Below are positions 29,613-42,790 of a stretch of 64,000 nucleotides of DNA, piece after piece. Origin of the DNA: SAR86 cluster bacterium (GTDB lineage Bacteria > Pseudomonadota > Gammaproteobacteria > Magnimaribacterales > TMED112). The position numbers were made by a program, and so were the translations under genes. The DNA is taken from assembly GCA_003331605.1 (NCBI GenBank), contig QOPD01000002.1:54188-118187 (forward strand). Reading direction: 5' to 3'. The notes under the pieces were generated by a model, which searched no databases, was not told the origin of the DNA, and worked only from the letters and a program-made list of their open reading frames with translations. Positions within the stretch are counted from its first letter, which is position 1; each line of letters begins with the position of its first letter.

Positions 29613-30228
29613 ATTTCATAGTTTCATATTCTTGTTGGTGGCCGTTCTTCAATCTTATCAGTTGAACACAAAGGATAAATTTTCAACTGTGCTTTATGTG
29701 CAAAATGAAAGTATTTGTTCAGATTGTATACTTCAGTTAAAAAATCACTTTTACAAATACCCAAAAAATTTTGAAATATTTTTATCAACCAAGAGCTGGG
29801 TGAGAAGCTACTTTATTAGTTCGACTCATAATCTGCAAACCTACCACGTTATTATCAAAGAACCCTTTGTAAAGAAATCTGAGGGAATCTACTTTGATAC
29901 AAATTTAAATTTATTTCATCTCCCCTTTAATGGAAAACTGCCATCTTTTGATTTTGAAGATGCATTAACTAAAGAGGATATTGCGGAGCTTAACCAAATT
30001 CTAAATCTGAAATTAACTCAACACCTTTTGCATATTGCATGGACAAAAATGTTTGGGTGGGAGCTTACTTATAATTTCGGGGTAGTTTTAATTGGGAAGA
30101 AAAATTTTATTAAAAAAATAAGTAAGCTAGAAAAAATACTTGAAGAAAAATGTTGCGATGAGTTGAACAGGGTAATTCTGGATTTAAGATATGACAAAGG
30201 CTATGTAATAAAGAAGCTTGATGTTTAA
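29602..30228 (+). CDS. ftsQ: Divergent cell division protein FtsQ
   Basis: Between ddl and ftsA; KSWVRSYFISSTHNLQTYHVIIKEPFVKK, GWELTYNFGVVLIGKKNF and DLRYDKGYVIKK match POTRA/FtsQ pattern. Confidence 0.8.
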   Translation: MKIKFHSFIFLLVAVLQSYQLNTKDKFSTVLYVQNESICSDCILQLKNHFYKYPKNFEIFLSTKSWVRSYFISSTHNLQTYHVIIKEPFVKKSEGIYFDTNLNLFHLPFNGKLPSFDFEDALTKEDIAELNQILNLKLTQHLLHIAWTKMFGWELTYNFGVVLIGKKNFIKKISKLEKILEEKCCDELNRVILDLRYDKGYVIKKLDV

Positions 30229-31420
30229 TATAATTGATCTTGGCACCTCAAAAATAACAGGTATCACTGTAAAAGAATCCAATGGCATGCAAAAAGTGGT
30301 TGGCTTTTCATCAAAATCTACTGCTGGATTAAAAAAAGGCTCCATCATTAATATAACTGAGACTTCAAAGACGATTGCAGAAGTTATAGAGGACCTTCAG
30401 AATCAATCTGGAGAAAATATTAGAGTCGTTGATGTTTCTTTTTCTGGTGAGCTTATATCGAGCACAAATTCTACAGGTCTGGCAACAATTAGTGACAAAG
30501 AGGTTTCTGTTAAAGATCAGCAATCTGCACTGCAAACATCAATTGCAATGAATGTTCCGGGTGATAAAGAATTGCTGAATGTTGTTCCATCTCAATATAT
30601 TATTGATGGCCAGCCGGGAATTAAGGAACCAAAGGGTATGACTGGAGTAAGATTAGAAGTTAGAACTCATCTGGTGTATTGCTCAAAGAACTCAATAAGC
30701 AACATTAGTAAATGTATAGAGGAGATTAATGGACTGCAAATTAATAAATTCTATTTTAATCAATTAGGTGCAGCAAAATGCACTCTTTCTGATGATCAAA
30801 TAGATTTAGGGGTTTGCCTATTAGATATTGGTGCAGGAACAACTGATTTGACTGTCTTTAAAAATGGCTCACTGATATTTTCTAAAGTTCTGCCATATGC
30901 TGGAGATTACATAACAGAATCAATTGCTATAGCATTAAAAATTCCATCATCTCAGGCAGAGGAGCTCAAGAAGAGATATGGTTCATCTATCTCAGATAGA
31001 GTTGCTGACGAATCGCTAAAGATTAATGGCATAGGTGGAGAAACTGATTTCAAGATTTCTAAAAGGATGCTGTGTGAAGTAATTGAGCAATCTATCTCTA
31101 ATATCTTTCGTTCCTGCATGGGGTGCATTGAAGAAAATGGTCTTCAAGACTCTATTCCAGCAGGGTTTATTTTGAGTGGAGGCACTGCAAACCTAGAGAA
31201 CATCGAGGAATTAGGTTCAGCTATAACGCAAAATTCCTTCAAAATAGGCTATCCAGAGAATGAGCCACCATTAAAAAGTGAAAAATTAATTAAGCCTCAA
31301 TATGGAGCTCCATTAGGCATGGTTAAATTTTGTGCTGAAGAACAGAATAAAGAGTTTACCTTTAATCAAAGCAAGGGTATTATAGCCCGAGTGCTTGATT
31401 GGCTTAAATCGGAAATGTAA
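30221..31420 (+). CDS. ftsA: Cell division protein FtsA
   Basis: Actin-like: NIIDLGTSKITGI, LLDIGAGTTDLTVFKNG, LSGGTANLENI; C-terminal amphipathic helix GIIARVLDWLKSEM. Confidence 0.95.
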   Translation: MFNIIDLGTSKITGITVKESNGMQKVVGFSSKSTAGLKKGSIINITETSKTIAEVIEDLQNQSGENIRVVDVSFSGELISSTNSTGLATISDKEVSVKDQQSALQTSIAMNVPGDKELLNVVPSQYIIDGQPGIKEPKGMTGVRLEVRTHLVYCSKNSISNISKCIEEINGLQINKFYFNQLGAAKCTLSDDQIDLGVCLLDIGAGTTDLTVFKNGSLIFSKVLPYAGDYITESIAIALKIPSSQAEELKKRYGSSISDRVADESLKINGIGGETDFKISKRMLCEVIEQSISNIFRSCMGCIEENGLQDSIPAGFILSGGTANLENIEELGSAITQNSFKIGYPENEPPLKSEKLIKPQYGAPLGMVKFCAEEQNKEFTFNQSKGIIARVLDWLKSEM

Positions 31421-31704
31421 TGCAAAACTACGAATTAATGTTACTTATGAACCCAAATATCAGCGATGAAGTTGATGAAATTTTGGATAACATTAAAAAA
31501 ACCATTTCTGATAATAAAGGTGATCTGGAAGAAGTAAAATTACTTGGAAAAAGACAACTTGCATACCCAATAAACAATATGAATTATGCAAATTATGTTC
31601 ACCTTAATGCAAAAATTAATGCAGAAACTCTAGTGGTTTTAGAGGAAATGTTTAAATTTGAGCAGAACATATTCAGACACCTAACTGTAAAAATTGGTAA
31701 ATAA
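31420..31704 (+). CDS. rpsF: 30S ribosomal protein S6
   Basis: [43 protein letters not shown]. Confidence 0.96.
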   Translation: MQNYELMLLMNPNISDEVDEILDNIKKTISDNKGDLEEVKLLGKRQLAYPINNMNYANYVHLNAKINAETLVVLEEMFKFEQNIFRHLTVKIGK

Positions 31705-31705
31705 T

Positions 31706-31912
31706 ATGAGTGACGAAAAGAAAATAAATTTTGATTATAAGGATGCTGATTCATTAAGGCCTTTTATCTCTGAGAATGGAAAAATTCTATCGACAAGATA
31801 TACCAGGCTAAATGCCAAGCAACAAAGAAAACTCAATACTGCTATTAAAAGAGCTAGAGTGCTCGGAATTATCCCATTTACAGATAAACACAAGATAGAA
31901 GAGAGCCAATGA
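31706..31912 (+). CDS. rpsR: 30S ribosomal protein S18
   Basis: [36 protein letters not shown] at 31706. Confidence 0.96.
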   Translation: MSDEKKINFDYKDADSLRPFISENGKILSTRYTRLNAKQQRKLNTAIKRARVLGIIPFTDKHKIEESQ

Positions 31913-32358
31913 AAGTCGTTCTAGTGACTAAGATTAAAAACCTTGGTGATATAGGTGAAATTGTCGACGTAAAATCAGGCTTTGCCAGAAATTTTTTACT
32001 TCCCTACCACAAAGCATTACCAGCCACAGAAAAATACATAAAAGACTTTGAAGACAAAAAAGAAGATTATCTGAAGAAAGCGGAAGATGAACTTTCTTTA
32101 GCAGAAGCCAATGCAATCAATCTTGAAAAAATTAAACTATCATTAAAAGCTAATGCTCAAGAAAGTGGTGCACTATATGGCTCTGTTGGTATAACTGAAG
32201 TTCATGAAGCACTTCTTGCTGAAGGCGCTGATTATGTGGAAAGATCTTCAATTAATTTACCAGATGGCCCCATAAAAGAGGTCGGAGAATTTACTATAAA
32301 CGTTGAACTTCATCCTGAAATAGTTAAATCTATAGCTATAGAAGTTTTACCAGCGTAA
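31909..32358 (+). CDS. rplI: 50S ribosomal protein L9
   Basis: [35 protein letters not shown]. Confidence 0.97.
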   Translation: MKVVLVTKIKNLGDIGEIVDVKSGFARNFLLPYHKALPATEKYIKDFEDKKEDYLKKAEDELSLAEANAINLEKIKLSLKANAQESGALYGSVGITEVHEALLAEGADYVERSSINLPDGPIKEVGEFTINVELHPEIVKSIAIEVLPA

Positions 32359-33696
32359 TGCCAAATAGCAATATTGAAGCTGAGCAAGCCGTATTAGGTT
32401 CTTTGCTCTTATCCAAAGAAAAGTATCCAGAAGTTGATGCTCTACTTAGCTCTGCTGATTTTGAATCTGAGGTCCACAAAGAGATCTATGAATGCATTAA
32501 AGTGCTAGCAGATCAGGGTAAAGGCATCGACCATATTACTGTTTCAAAGCAGCTTGATAGAAACAATGCATTAAAAAGAGTAGGTGGAATTGATTATTTA
32601 AAAGAGCTGCAAACCATTCCCGTTTCTGCTCTTGCAGCTGATAGCTATGCAAATTTAGTTAAAGATCAATCAATTGATAGAAATCTAAGAAAAGTTTTGC
32701 AGGAGCTAATAAATCTTTCACAAGATCCAAAAGGAAAATCAAGTGACGAAGTTCTTAACGAAGCGGAATCAAAAATCTTTGAATTATCTGAAAACAGGTC
32801 AAAAGAAGATTCTTTAAAAAAAATAGACATCTACGTAAAAGAAACGCTCGATAAGCTTGATGATTTATCAAAGAAAACAGGAGATTTAGTTGGTATTTCT
32901 TCTGGTTTTAAAGCAATTGATGGCGTAACCCAAGGCCTAAAACCAGAGGAGTTGATTGTTATTGCTGGGAGGCCAAGTATGGGAAAAACCTCACTTGCAA
33001 TGAACATAGCCGAGAACGTTGCAAAGGAAGAAGATGGGTGCGTTCTGGTGTTTAGTCTTGAGATGTCCTCACAATCACTAACCTCAAGGATGATTGGATC
33101 AATGGCTGGCATTTCCCAGCAAAGCATCATGCTTGGGAGAAATCTAACAGATAGACAATGGGAAAAAATCGTTGAGAAAAGTAGAAGGCTTGGTGATATG
33201 AATATCTTCATTGATGACACCGCAAATATTAATCCAATGGAAATTAGGGCTAAAAGTAGAAGATTGGCCAAACAATTCAGAAAAGAAGGCGGAGTAAAAT
33301 TAATTGTTATTGACTACATCCAGCTGATGCAAATGCCTGGAAGAAATGACAATAGAGTCAATGAATTATCAGATATTTCAAGAGCTCTGAAACACCTAGC
33401 CAAAGAAGTAAAGGCACCAGTAATAGTATTATCACAATTGAACCGTAGCGTTGAGCAAAGACCCAACAAAAGACCACAGATGTCAGATCTTAGAGATTCG
33501 GGAGCCATCGAACAAGATGCAGATCTAATATTTATGTTGTACAGAGACTATGTTTACAAAAAAGAAGAGGAGTGGAAAAGTGTTGCAGAAGTTCGGTTGG
33601 TTAAACATAGAAATGGTCCAACCAAAGATCTTTTGCTTTCCTTCAGAGAAGAATTAACAAAATTTGGAGATCTTGCACCTGAGATTATGAATAGCT

Positions 33697-33722
<26 letters not shown>
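32358..33722 (+). CDS. dnaB: Replicative DNA helicase DnaB
   Basis: IEAEQAVLGSLLL; AGRPSMGKTSLAMNIAENVA; SDLRDSGAIEQDADLIFMLYRD. Confidence 0.98.
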
Positions 33723-36388
<2,666 letters not shown>

Positions 36389-36398
36389 TTAAACCATA

Positions 36399-37214
36399 AT
36401 GATAAAGCTGGGTACTTCAGAAATTTCAAATGAAAGTAAGCTAACAATCTTTGGTGGAGTAAATGTCATTGAATCTGAAGATTTGTTGTTCAAAGTAGCC
36501 GAAAAATTTTGCACCCTTTCGGATAAAATTGGGTTTAACTATATTTTTAAAGCATCTTTCGATAAAGCTAATAGATCTTCATTAGATTCATATAGAGGTC
36601 CAGGCATTGAACAAGGGCTAAAGGTTTTAGATAAGGTCAAAAGTACGTTTAATGTACCTGTTATTTCAGATATTCATGAGCCCGAACAAGCCAAAATAGC
36701 TGCCGAAGTTTGTGATGTAATTCAAATTCCAGCTTTCCTTTGCAGGCAAACTGATTTAGTTGTGGCTGCAGCAAAAACAAAAAAAATAATTAACTTAAAA
36801 AAACCACAATTTTCTTCTGCCTTAGAACTTTCTCATGCCATAAAAAAATGTGAGGTTTCTGGCAATCCAAACGTAATTTTATGCGAGAGAGGTAATAGTT
36901 TCGGTTACAATAATTTGGTTGTAGATATGTTAAATTTCCAATTGCTTAAAGAATTATCAAAGCCTGTTTTTTTTGATGTTACACATTCTTTACAACAGCC
37001 AGGTGCTCTAGAAAAAAGCACAGGAGGAAGGGGCCAATATGTTTTCGAGCTTGCAAAAGCTGGAATTTCTCAAAAGATAGCAGGACTATTTTTGGAAACA
37101 CATCCTGACCCTAGTATTGCAAAATGCGATGGTCCATGTGCTCTTAAACTTTCTGATCTAGAAAAATTCCTAAGTGATCTTTTCGAGCTTGACGCGTTAG
37201 TTAAAAATTTTTAA
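36399..37214 (+). CDS. kdsA: 3-deoxy-8-phosphooctulonate synthase KdsA
   Basis: FGGVNVIES, DKANRSSLDSYRGPG, FDVTHSLQQPG. Confidence 0.97.
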   Translation: MIKLGTSEISNESKLTIFGGVNVIESEDLLFKVAEKFCTLSDKIGFNYIFKASFDKANRSSLDSYRGPGIEQGLKVLDKVKSTFNVPVISDIHEPEQAKIAAEVCDVIQIPAFLCRQTDLVVAAAKTKKIINLKKPQFSSALELSHAIKKCEVSGNPNVILCERGNSFGYNNLVVDMLNFQLLKELSKPVFFDVTHSLQQPGALEKSTGGRGQYVFELAKAGISQKIAGLFLETHPDPSIAKCDGPCALKLSDLEKFLSDLFELDALVKNF

Positions 37215-37225
37215 TAGAGAAAAAT

Positions 37226-38482
37226 ATGAAAATAAAGTCTATAAAAGCGATAGAGGTTTTGGATTCGCGTGGCAGGCCTACGGTTTATGCTTCTGTAAAT
37301 CTTGAAGATGGTTCAAAGGGTGAGGCATACGTTCCTAGTGGAGCATCAACAGGGAGTTTAGAGGCTCATGAATTGAGAGATTCAGATAATAGATTTTGTG
37401 GATTGGGAGTCATGCAGTCTGTAAATAATATCAATAAGATTATCCAACAATCTTTAATCAATAAAGATGCATCAGATCAAGAGGAAATAGATAAATTAAT
37501 GTGTGAGCTTGATGCCACGGAAAATAAAAGCAAGCTTGGAGCAAATTCAGTTCTTGCAGTATCACTTGCAGTATCAAGGTCTGCTGCAAATAGCCACAAT
37601 ATTCCACTATATGAGTATCTAAATATTATTTATAAAAAAAGATTCAATCGAGAAGCACAAATGTCATTGCCAAGACCAATGCTAAATATCTTTAATGGTG
37701 GTGGGCATGCTAATAACACCATTGATATTCAAGAATTTATGATTCTTCCTGATGTTAAATTCGAATTCTCAGAGGGGTTACGAATATCAACAGAAGTTTA
37801 TATGAATCTAAAAAAAATTCTTTCTGAAAAAGGGCTAAGTACTACTGTTGGAGATGAAGGTGGCTTTGCTCCAAACCTGAGAACCAATGAAGAAGTAATA
37901 GAACACATTATTCAGGCAGTAGAAGTCAGTGGTATGAGATATGGAGAAGATATTCATTTAGGCTTGGACTGTGCAGCAACAGAATTTTTTCAGGATGGAA
38001 CCTATGTCTTGAAAGGGGAAAATAAACAACTCAGCTCTCTTGAAATGATAGATTATTTAAAAGATTTGATTAATAAATTTCAGATTATTTCTGTCGAAGA
38101 TCCATTAGATGAAAATGATTGGGATAGTTGGACTAAAATTACCGCAGAGTGCCCGAACACTCAGATAGTTGGAGATGATATTTTTGTGACACAAAGTAAA
38201 TTGCTTGATAGAGGCATCAAAGAAAATGCTGGAAATGCAATTTTAGTTAAACTCAATCAGGTTGGATCACTATCAGAAACTTTGGAGGCAATTAATCTTG
38301 CTCAAAATAATAATTTTTCAACTGTTATTTCCCACCGTTCAGGTGAAACTGAAGATAGCTTCATCTCTGATTTATCAGTTGCAGTGAATGCAAAACAAAT
38401 TAAAACAGGAGCTCCTGCAAGATCTGATCGAACCGCAAAGTACAACCGATTATTGATAATAAATTCTGAACTCTACCCATGA
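37226..38482 (+). CDS. eno: Enolase
   Basis: EVLDSRGRPTV, VGDEGGFAPNL, ILVKLNQVGSLSETL, SHRSGETEDSFI, IKTGAPARSDRTAKYN. Confidence 0.96.
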   Translation: MKIKSIKAIEVLDSRGRPTVYASVNLEDGSKGEAYVPSGASTGSLEAHELRDSDNRFCGLGVMQSVNNINKIIQQSLINKDASDQEEIDKLMCELDATENKSKLGANSVLAVSLAVSRSAANSHNIPLYEYLNIIYKKRFNREAQMSLPRPMLNIFNGGGHANNTIDIQEFMILPDVKFEFSEGLRISTEVYMNLKKILSEKGLSTTVGDEGGFAPNLRTNEEVIEHIIQAVEVSGMRYGEDIHLGLDCAATEFFQDGTYVLKGENKQLSSLEMIDYLKDLINKFQIISVEDPLDENDWDSWTKITAECPNTQIVGDDIFVTQSKLLDRGIKENAGNAILVKLNQVGSLSETLEAINLAQNNNFSTVISHRSGETEDSFISDLSVAVNAKQIKTGAPARSDRTAKYNRLLIINSELYP

Positions 38483-38772
38483 AAATAAAGCGGGTAGTAA
38501 ATATTTTCCTTTACTCTTTTTTGCTTGGTTTATTGATTTATCTGCTTTACGACATTTTCCTTGGTGACTATAGCTTTTCTCAACAGGCGGTGTTAAAAGA
38601 ACTGGTAAACATTAAAGAAGAGGAGCTATTAAAGATTTCAAATGAAAATCAGAATATAAAAACCGAAATACAATTCATTAAAGACAATGATGAGTATGTT
38701 GAACTTATTGCCAGAGAGGAGCTGGGATTAGTTAGAGAAGGCGAAGAGTATATTGATGATGAGCCAGAATAA
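38479..38772 (+). CDS. ftsB: Cell division protein FtsB (DivIC family)
   Basis: 97 aa TM plus coiled coil; eno-ftsB-ispD synteny. Confidence 0.87.
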   Translation: MKIKRVVNIFLYSFLLGLLIYLLYDIFLGDYSFSQQAVLKELVNIKEEELLKISNENQNIKTEIQFIKDNDEYVELIAREELGLVREGEEYIDDEPE

Positions 38773-39904
38773 ACATAAAGTTGCCATTATTCCTGCCGCA
38801 GGCTTTGGTACAAGGTTTTCATCAGACACCCCCAAACAGCTATTCAAGTTAAACGATGTATCGATAATTGAAAAAACAATTTCAGCCTTTGAATTTTGCG
38901 ATCAAATAGATGAAATAATCGTTTCAGCAAACGAAGCTGTAAGAGAACAAGTAAATTTATCCAATTACAATAGAAAAAAAATTAAGCTAATTCCAGGCGG
39001 TGACACTAGAGCTGAGTCAGTCTATCAAGCCTTAAAAGAGATTGTTGATGAAGAGGCTTTAGTAATTGTTCATGACGCAGTAAGGCCATTCATCTCTACT
39101 GCAGAGATAGTAAAACTAATTGATGAGTATGAAAAGAGAAACGCTGACATCTTAGTGTTTGGCATTCCTGTTTATGAATCATTGAAACTTATAGATAGTG
39201 AAACACTCGAAATCAAAAAGAGCGTGGATAGAAATGAATACTATTTAGCACAAACACCACAAATAACTTCAGCAAAAATTTTATTTGAGGCATATGGCCA
39301 GAGTTTAAGTAATAATTTTTTTCCATCTGATGAGTGTGAAGCTGTTGAAAGATATGGTGGAAAAGGTGAGTTTGTTCCTGGAAGTAGAAAAAATATAAAA
39401 ATTACTGTTCCAGAGGATTTGCTTGCAGAGAAAGAAGAACTTATTGGTAATGGTTTTGATAGCCATAAATTTTGTGAAGGTGATGGATTGTTGATTGGCG
39501 GGTTCAAGGTTCCGTATAAATTTTCCTTTGAAGCTCATTCAGATGGAGATATTGTGCTTCATGCCTTAATTGATTCAATGCTAGGGGCTTTAAATTTAGG
39601 TGATATTGGAACAAATTTCCCTTCAACTAAAGAATGGAGAGATGCTGCAGGAAGGGAGCTATTTTCAATAGCATACGAAAAAGTTAGGAATGAGGGATAT
39701 AAGCTATTGCAATTTGATGTCATAGTCATTGCAGAGCAACCAAAAATGAGTGGCTATAGGGAGGAAATTCTAAGAAGTCTTTCAGAAATTACCTCAGTCT
39801 CTGAAAAAAACATAGGCTTTAAGGCTAAAACTGCAGAAAATATGGGATTTATTGGTAATAATGAGGGAGCAGCAGCAATGGTAATCTCTAGGCTAAGCAG
39901 ATGA
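38756..39904 (+). CDS. ispDF: Bifunctional 2-C-methyl-D-erythritol 4-phosphate cytidylyltransferase / 2,4-cyclodiphosphate synthase (IspD-IspF fusion)
   Basis: N-half AIIPAAGFGTRFSSDTPKQLF and VIVHDAVRPFIS (IspD); C-half GNGFDSHKF, AHSDGDIVLHALIDSMLGALNLGDIG (IspF). Confidence 0.95.
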   Translation: MMSQNKHKVAIIPAAGFGTRFSSDTPKQLFKLNDVSIIEKTISAFEFCDQIDEIIVSANEAVREQVNLSNYNRKKIKLIPGGDTRAESVYQALKEIVDEEALVIVHDAVRPFISTAEIVKLIDEYEKRNADILVFGIPVYESLKLIDSETLEIKKSVDRNEYYLAQTPQITSAKILFEAYGQSLSNNFFPSDECEAVERYGGKGEFVPGSRKNIKITVPEDLLAEKEELIGNGFDSHKFCEGDGLLIGGFKVPYKFSFEAHSDGDIVLHALIDSMLGALNLGDIGTNFPSTKEWRDAAGRELFSIAYEKVRNEGYKLLQFDVIVIAEQPKMSGYREEILRSLSEITSVSEKNIGFKAKTAENMGFIGNNEGAAAMVISRLSR

Positions 39905-40644
39905 AAATATTATTTACAAATGATGACGGCATTGATTCTCACATAACAAGAGAGTTATATGAAACCCTATCTGCTGAGCACGAAGCTTATTTAATTGCGC
40001 CTGCAAAAGACAAAAGTGGACAAGGTGCTGCCATAACTCTAAGAACTGCTGTTGATGTAGTAAAGCTTGAAGACAAAATCTATTCGGTTGACGGCACGCC
40101 AGCGGATTGTGTTTTTATGGGTTTGATGGCAATTATGGATGGCTTACCAGATATTATCATCTCAGGTATAAATAAAGGAGCAAATATGGGAGATGATGTA
40201 ATACATTCTGGCACGCTTGGCGCAGCTTTTACTGCTAGAAAAATGAAGCTACCTCCATTAGCAGTATCCATTGCTAGTAGATCATTTGAAAATTACCAGT
40301 CATCTATACTAGCAACCAAGCTAATGCTGGAATACATAGAGCAAAATTACTCTGATGTTCCACATGGTGGGTTGGTATTCAATGTTAATGTTCCCAATTT
40401 GCCTTTTGAGGAAATCGAAGGCTTTCAGTTAACAAAGCTTGGCAACAGAGGCATACCACTAGCACCTGAGCTTGAAGAAACTGAAGGGAAAATAAGCTAT
40501 AAGATTGGAAAATCAGGCAGTCCAGATGGAGATTTATCGGGGACTGATTTCGAGGCAATTAGATCAAATAAGATTTCAGTAACACCGCTTTATTGGGATA
40601 TGACAAATAAAGATATGGTTATTGGAGATCTTCCGAGTGTGTAA
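39901..40644 (+). CDS. surE: 5'/3'-nucleotidase SurE
   Basis: ILFTNDDGIDS; GTPADCVFMG; ISGINKGANMGDDVIHSGTLGAA. Confidence 0.97.
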   Translation: MKILFTNDDGIDSHITRELYETLSAEHEAYLIAPAKDKSGQGAAITLRTAVDVVKLEDKIYSVDGTPADCVFMGLMAIMDGLPDIIISGINKGANMGDDVIHSGTLGAAFTARKMKLPPLAVSIASRSFENYQSSILATKLMLEYIEQNYSDVPHGGLVFNVNVPNLPFEEIEGFQLTKLGNRGIPLAPELEETEGKISYKIGKSGSPDGDLSGTDFEAIRSNKISVTPLYWDMTNKDMVIGDLPSV

Positions 40645-41374
40645 AGTTTTTTACAATCTTTTAGCAGGTTTTTGCATGGGTCTTGCTGAGATTACTCCTG
40701 GCATATCTGGTGCCACTATTGCAGGGATCTTTAACGTCTATAAAGACTTCTTGGCTTCATTAAGCTCATTTAACCCACAATTATTTAAGAAAGGCTTTAG
40801 GCAATTTATTGCCAATTTAAATTTATCATTTTTGGCGCCACTGCTGATTGGTATGTTGGTAGCTATTGTTTTAGCAGCAAATGTAATTAATTATCTGATT
40901 GTTGGCTTTCTTTACGAATTGAAAGTATTCCTTTCTTTGTTGATGGTTTTTGCAGTGGTAAAAAATTTATTTTTTGACCATGAATTTAAAAAAATTAAAA
41001 ACTTCTTTTTTAGTTTCTTAATCGGGATTTTGGTTGCTTCATTCGTTGCCTTTACTTTAGTCACTCTCGATTTCAGTAATTCTTTCTTACTTATTGTTGC
41101 CGGCTTTTTGGGGTTTAGTGCATTTATAATGCCTGGGATATCTGGATCCTTAGTTTTTCTGATATTGGGTGCTTACCAGCTTATAATTTTGGCTATAGTG
41201 GCACTAGATATTCTTGCTTTGCTACCTGTTCTTCTAGGAATGTTGCTCTCATTCTTGCTATTGCCCAAGGCAATAGTAGAGAGATTTGAAGAGAACTCTG
41301 AAAGAACGATTATGTTTTTCTCAGGGTTAATATTTGGGTCAATTCCAGCAGTTTGGCTGCACTTGCATGCCTAA
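40622..41374 (+). CDS. DUF368 family polytopic membrane protein (putative polyprenyl-phosphate transporter family)
   Basis: [25 protein letters not shown] and [22 protein letters not shown] repeats typical of DUF368; start (TTG 40622 or GTG 40637) uncertain. Confidence 0.85.
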   Translation: MEIFRVCKVFYNLLAGFCMGLAEITPGISGATIAGIFNVYKDFLASLSSFNPQLFKKGFRQFIANLNLSFLAPLLIGMLVAIVLAANVINYLIVGFLYELKVFLSLLMVFAVVKNLFFDHEFKKIKNFFFSFLIGILVASFVAFTLVTLDFSNSFLLIVAGFLGFSAFIMPGISGSLVFLILGAYQLIILAIVALDILALLPVLLGMLLSFLLLPKAIVERFEENSERTIMFFSGLIFGSIPAVWLHLHA

Positions 41375-41694
41375 TCTCTAAGTAGATCAATTTTATTTCT
41401 TATGGTTTTATATTTTTCTGATTCTGGCAGGGCTTCTTTTTGTTGTGTGATATTCGGCCATAGTTTTGAATATTTTTCATTTAATTCAATGAAAGGAATT
41501 TGATCTGGAGGAAGTTCATCCTCTGCATAAATTGCATCTACGGGACATTCTGGTTCGCATAGACCACAATCAATGCATTCATCTGGATTGATTGCCAGAA
41601 AATTTGGCCCCTCATAAAAGCAATCAACAGGACAGACTTCAACACAGTCGGTGTGCTTACATTCAATGCATGAGTCTGTAACTATGAAAGCCAT
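41371..41694 (-). CDS. fdxA: Seven-iron (3Fe-4S/4Fe-4S) ferredoxin FdxA
   Basis: [21 protein letters not shown] and [16 protein letters not shown]; 107 aa. Confidence 0.96.
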   Translation of the reverse strand: MAFIVTDSCIECKHTDCVEVCPVDCFYEGPNFLAINPDECIDCGLCEPECPVDAIYAEDELPPDQIPFIELNEKYSKLWPNITQQKEALPESEKYKTIRNKIDLLRD

Positions 41695-41785
41695 TGTGGG
41701 TATTTTACTTGTGAAAAGAAATATTCAAAAACATTCAGGACAATAATTGGAAGTATTTACTTGTTAAAAAAAAAAATATAGAGTA

Positions 41786-41801
41786 CTGTATAAATATACA
41801 C
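41786..41801 (+). promoter_or_regulatory. LexA/SOS-box-like operator upstream of recA
   Basis: CTGTATAAATATACAC, 15/16 positions compatible with CTGT-N8-ACAG (last base differs), 12 nt before the recA ATG. Confidence 0.65.
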
Positions 41802-41812
41802 TTATTTAAAAA

Positions 41813-42790
41813 ATGGCTGATAACAAAAAACAAACTCTCGAAAATGCCCTTAAGCAAATTGAAAGCCAATTTGGTAAGGGAACAATAATGAAACTTGGTG
41901 CTAGGGAGGCGGTAGAAGTGCCGTCTATATCAACAGGCTCTTTTGGTCTTGATAAAGCTCTAGGAATTGGAGGGCTTCCTAAAGGAAGAGTGGTTGAAAT
42001 CTATGGACCAGAATCTTCAGGCAAAACAACTCTTACATTGCAGATTATAGCTGAGTGCCAAAAAGCTGGTGGAAGTGCGGCATTTATCGATGCAGAGCAT
42101 GCACTGGATCCAGAGTATGCCAAAGCACTTGGGGTGGATATTGATGAATTACTACTTTCTCAACCTGATACTGGGGAACAGGCTCTAGAAGTTACAGATA
42201 TGTTGGTAAAAAGTGGAAGTCTAGATGTAATTGTCATAGATAGCGTTGCTGCTTTGGTGCCAAGAGCAGAACTCGAAGGTGACATGGGTGATTCACATGT
42301 AGGTTTACAAGCTCGACTTATGTCTCAAGCCCTAAGAAAAATTACAGGAAGCATTCAAAAATCAAACACTCTTGTGATTTTTATAAATCAAATACGAATG
42401 AAAATAGGAGTTATGTTTGGAAGTCCTGAAACTACAACAGGTGGTAATGCCTTAAAATTCTATTCAAGTGTTCGATTAGATATACGCAGAGTTGGCGCTA
42501 TAAAAGATGGTGATGAAATTGTTGGTAATGAGACAAGAGTTAAAGTTGTCAAAAATAAAATGGCACCACCATTTAAGGTTGTAGACTTTCAGATTTTATA
42601 TGGCAAAGGCATCAATAGGATGGCAGAAATCATAGAGCATGCTGTTAAAAAAGGAGCTATAGAAAAAGCTGGATCTTGGTACAGTTTTGAGGGCGATAAA
42701 ATTGGTCAAGGCATAGGAAATGCTTCACAGTTTTTAGTTGATAACCCTAAAGTTCTTAAGAAAGTTGAACAATCTATCGTTGAGGTTTAG
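41813..42790 (+). CDS. recA: Recombinase RecA
   Basis: [42 protein letters not shown]. Confidence 0.99.
   Translation: MADNKKQTLENALKQIESQFGKGTIMKLGAREAVEVPSISTGSFGLDKALGIGGLPKGRVVEIYGPESSGKTTLTLQIIAECQKAGGSAAFIDAEHALDPEYAKALGVDIDELLLSQPDTGEQALEVTDMLVKSGSLDVIVIDSVAALVPRAELEGDMGDSHVGLQARLMSQALRKITGSIQKSNTLVIFINQIRMKIGVMFGSPETTTGGNALKFYSSVRLDIRRVGAIKDGDEIVGNETRVKVVKNKMAPPFKVVDFQILYGKGINRMAEIIEHAVKKGAIEKAGSWYSFEGDKIGQGIGNASQFLVDNPKVLKKVEQSIVEV

Noticed and set aside
37226-38482. Enolase with unusual motif residues (GSLEAHELRD, GGGHANN) as a non-enolase superfamily member
   Set aside because: All catalytic and Mg ligand contexts (VGDEGG, LDCAA, VEDP, VGDD, LVKLNQ, SHRSGETED, IKTG) are present and it sits in the standard kdsA/pyrG-eno-ftsB locus.
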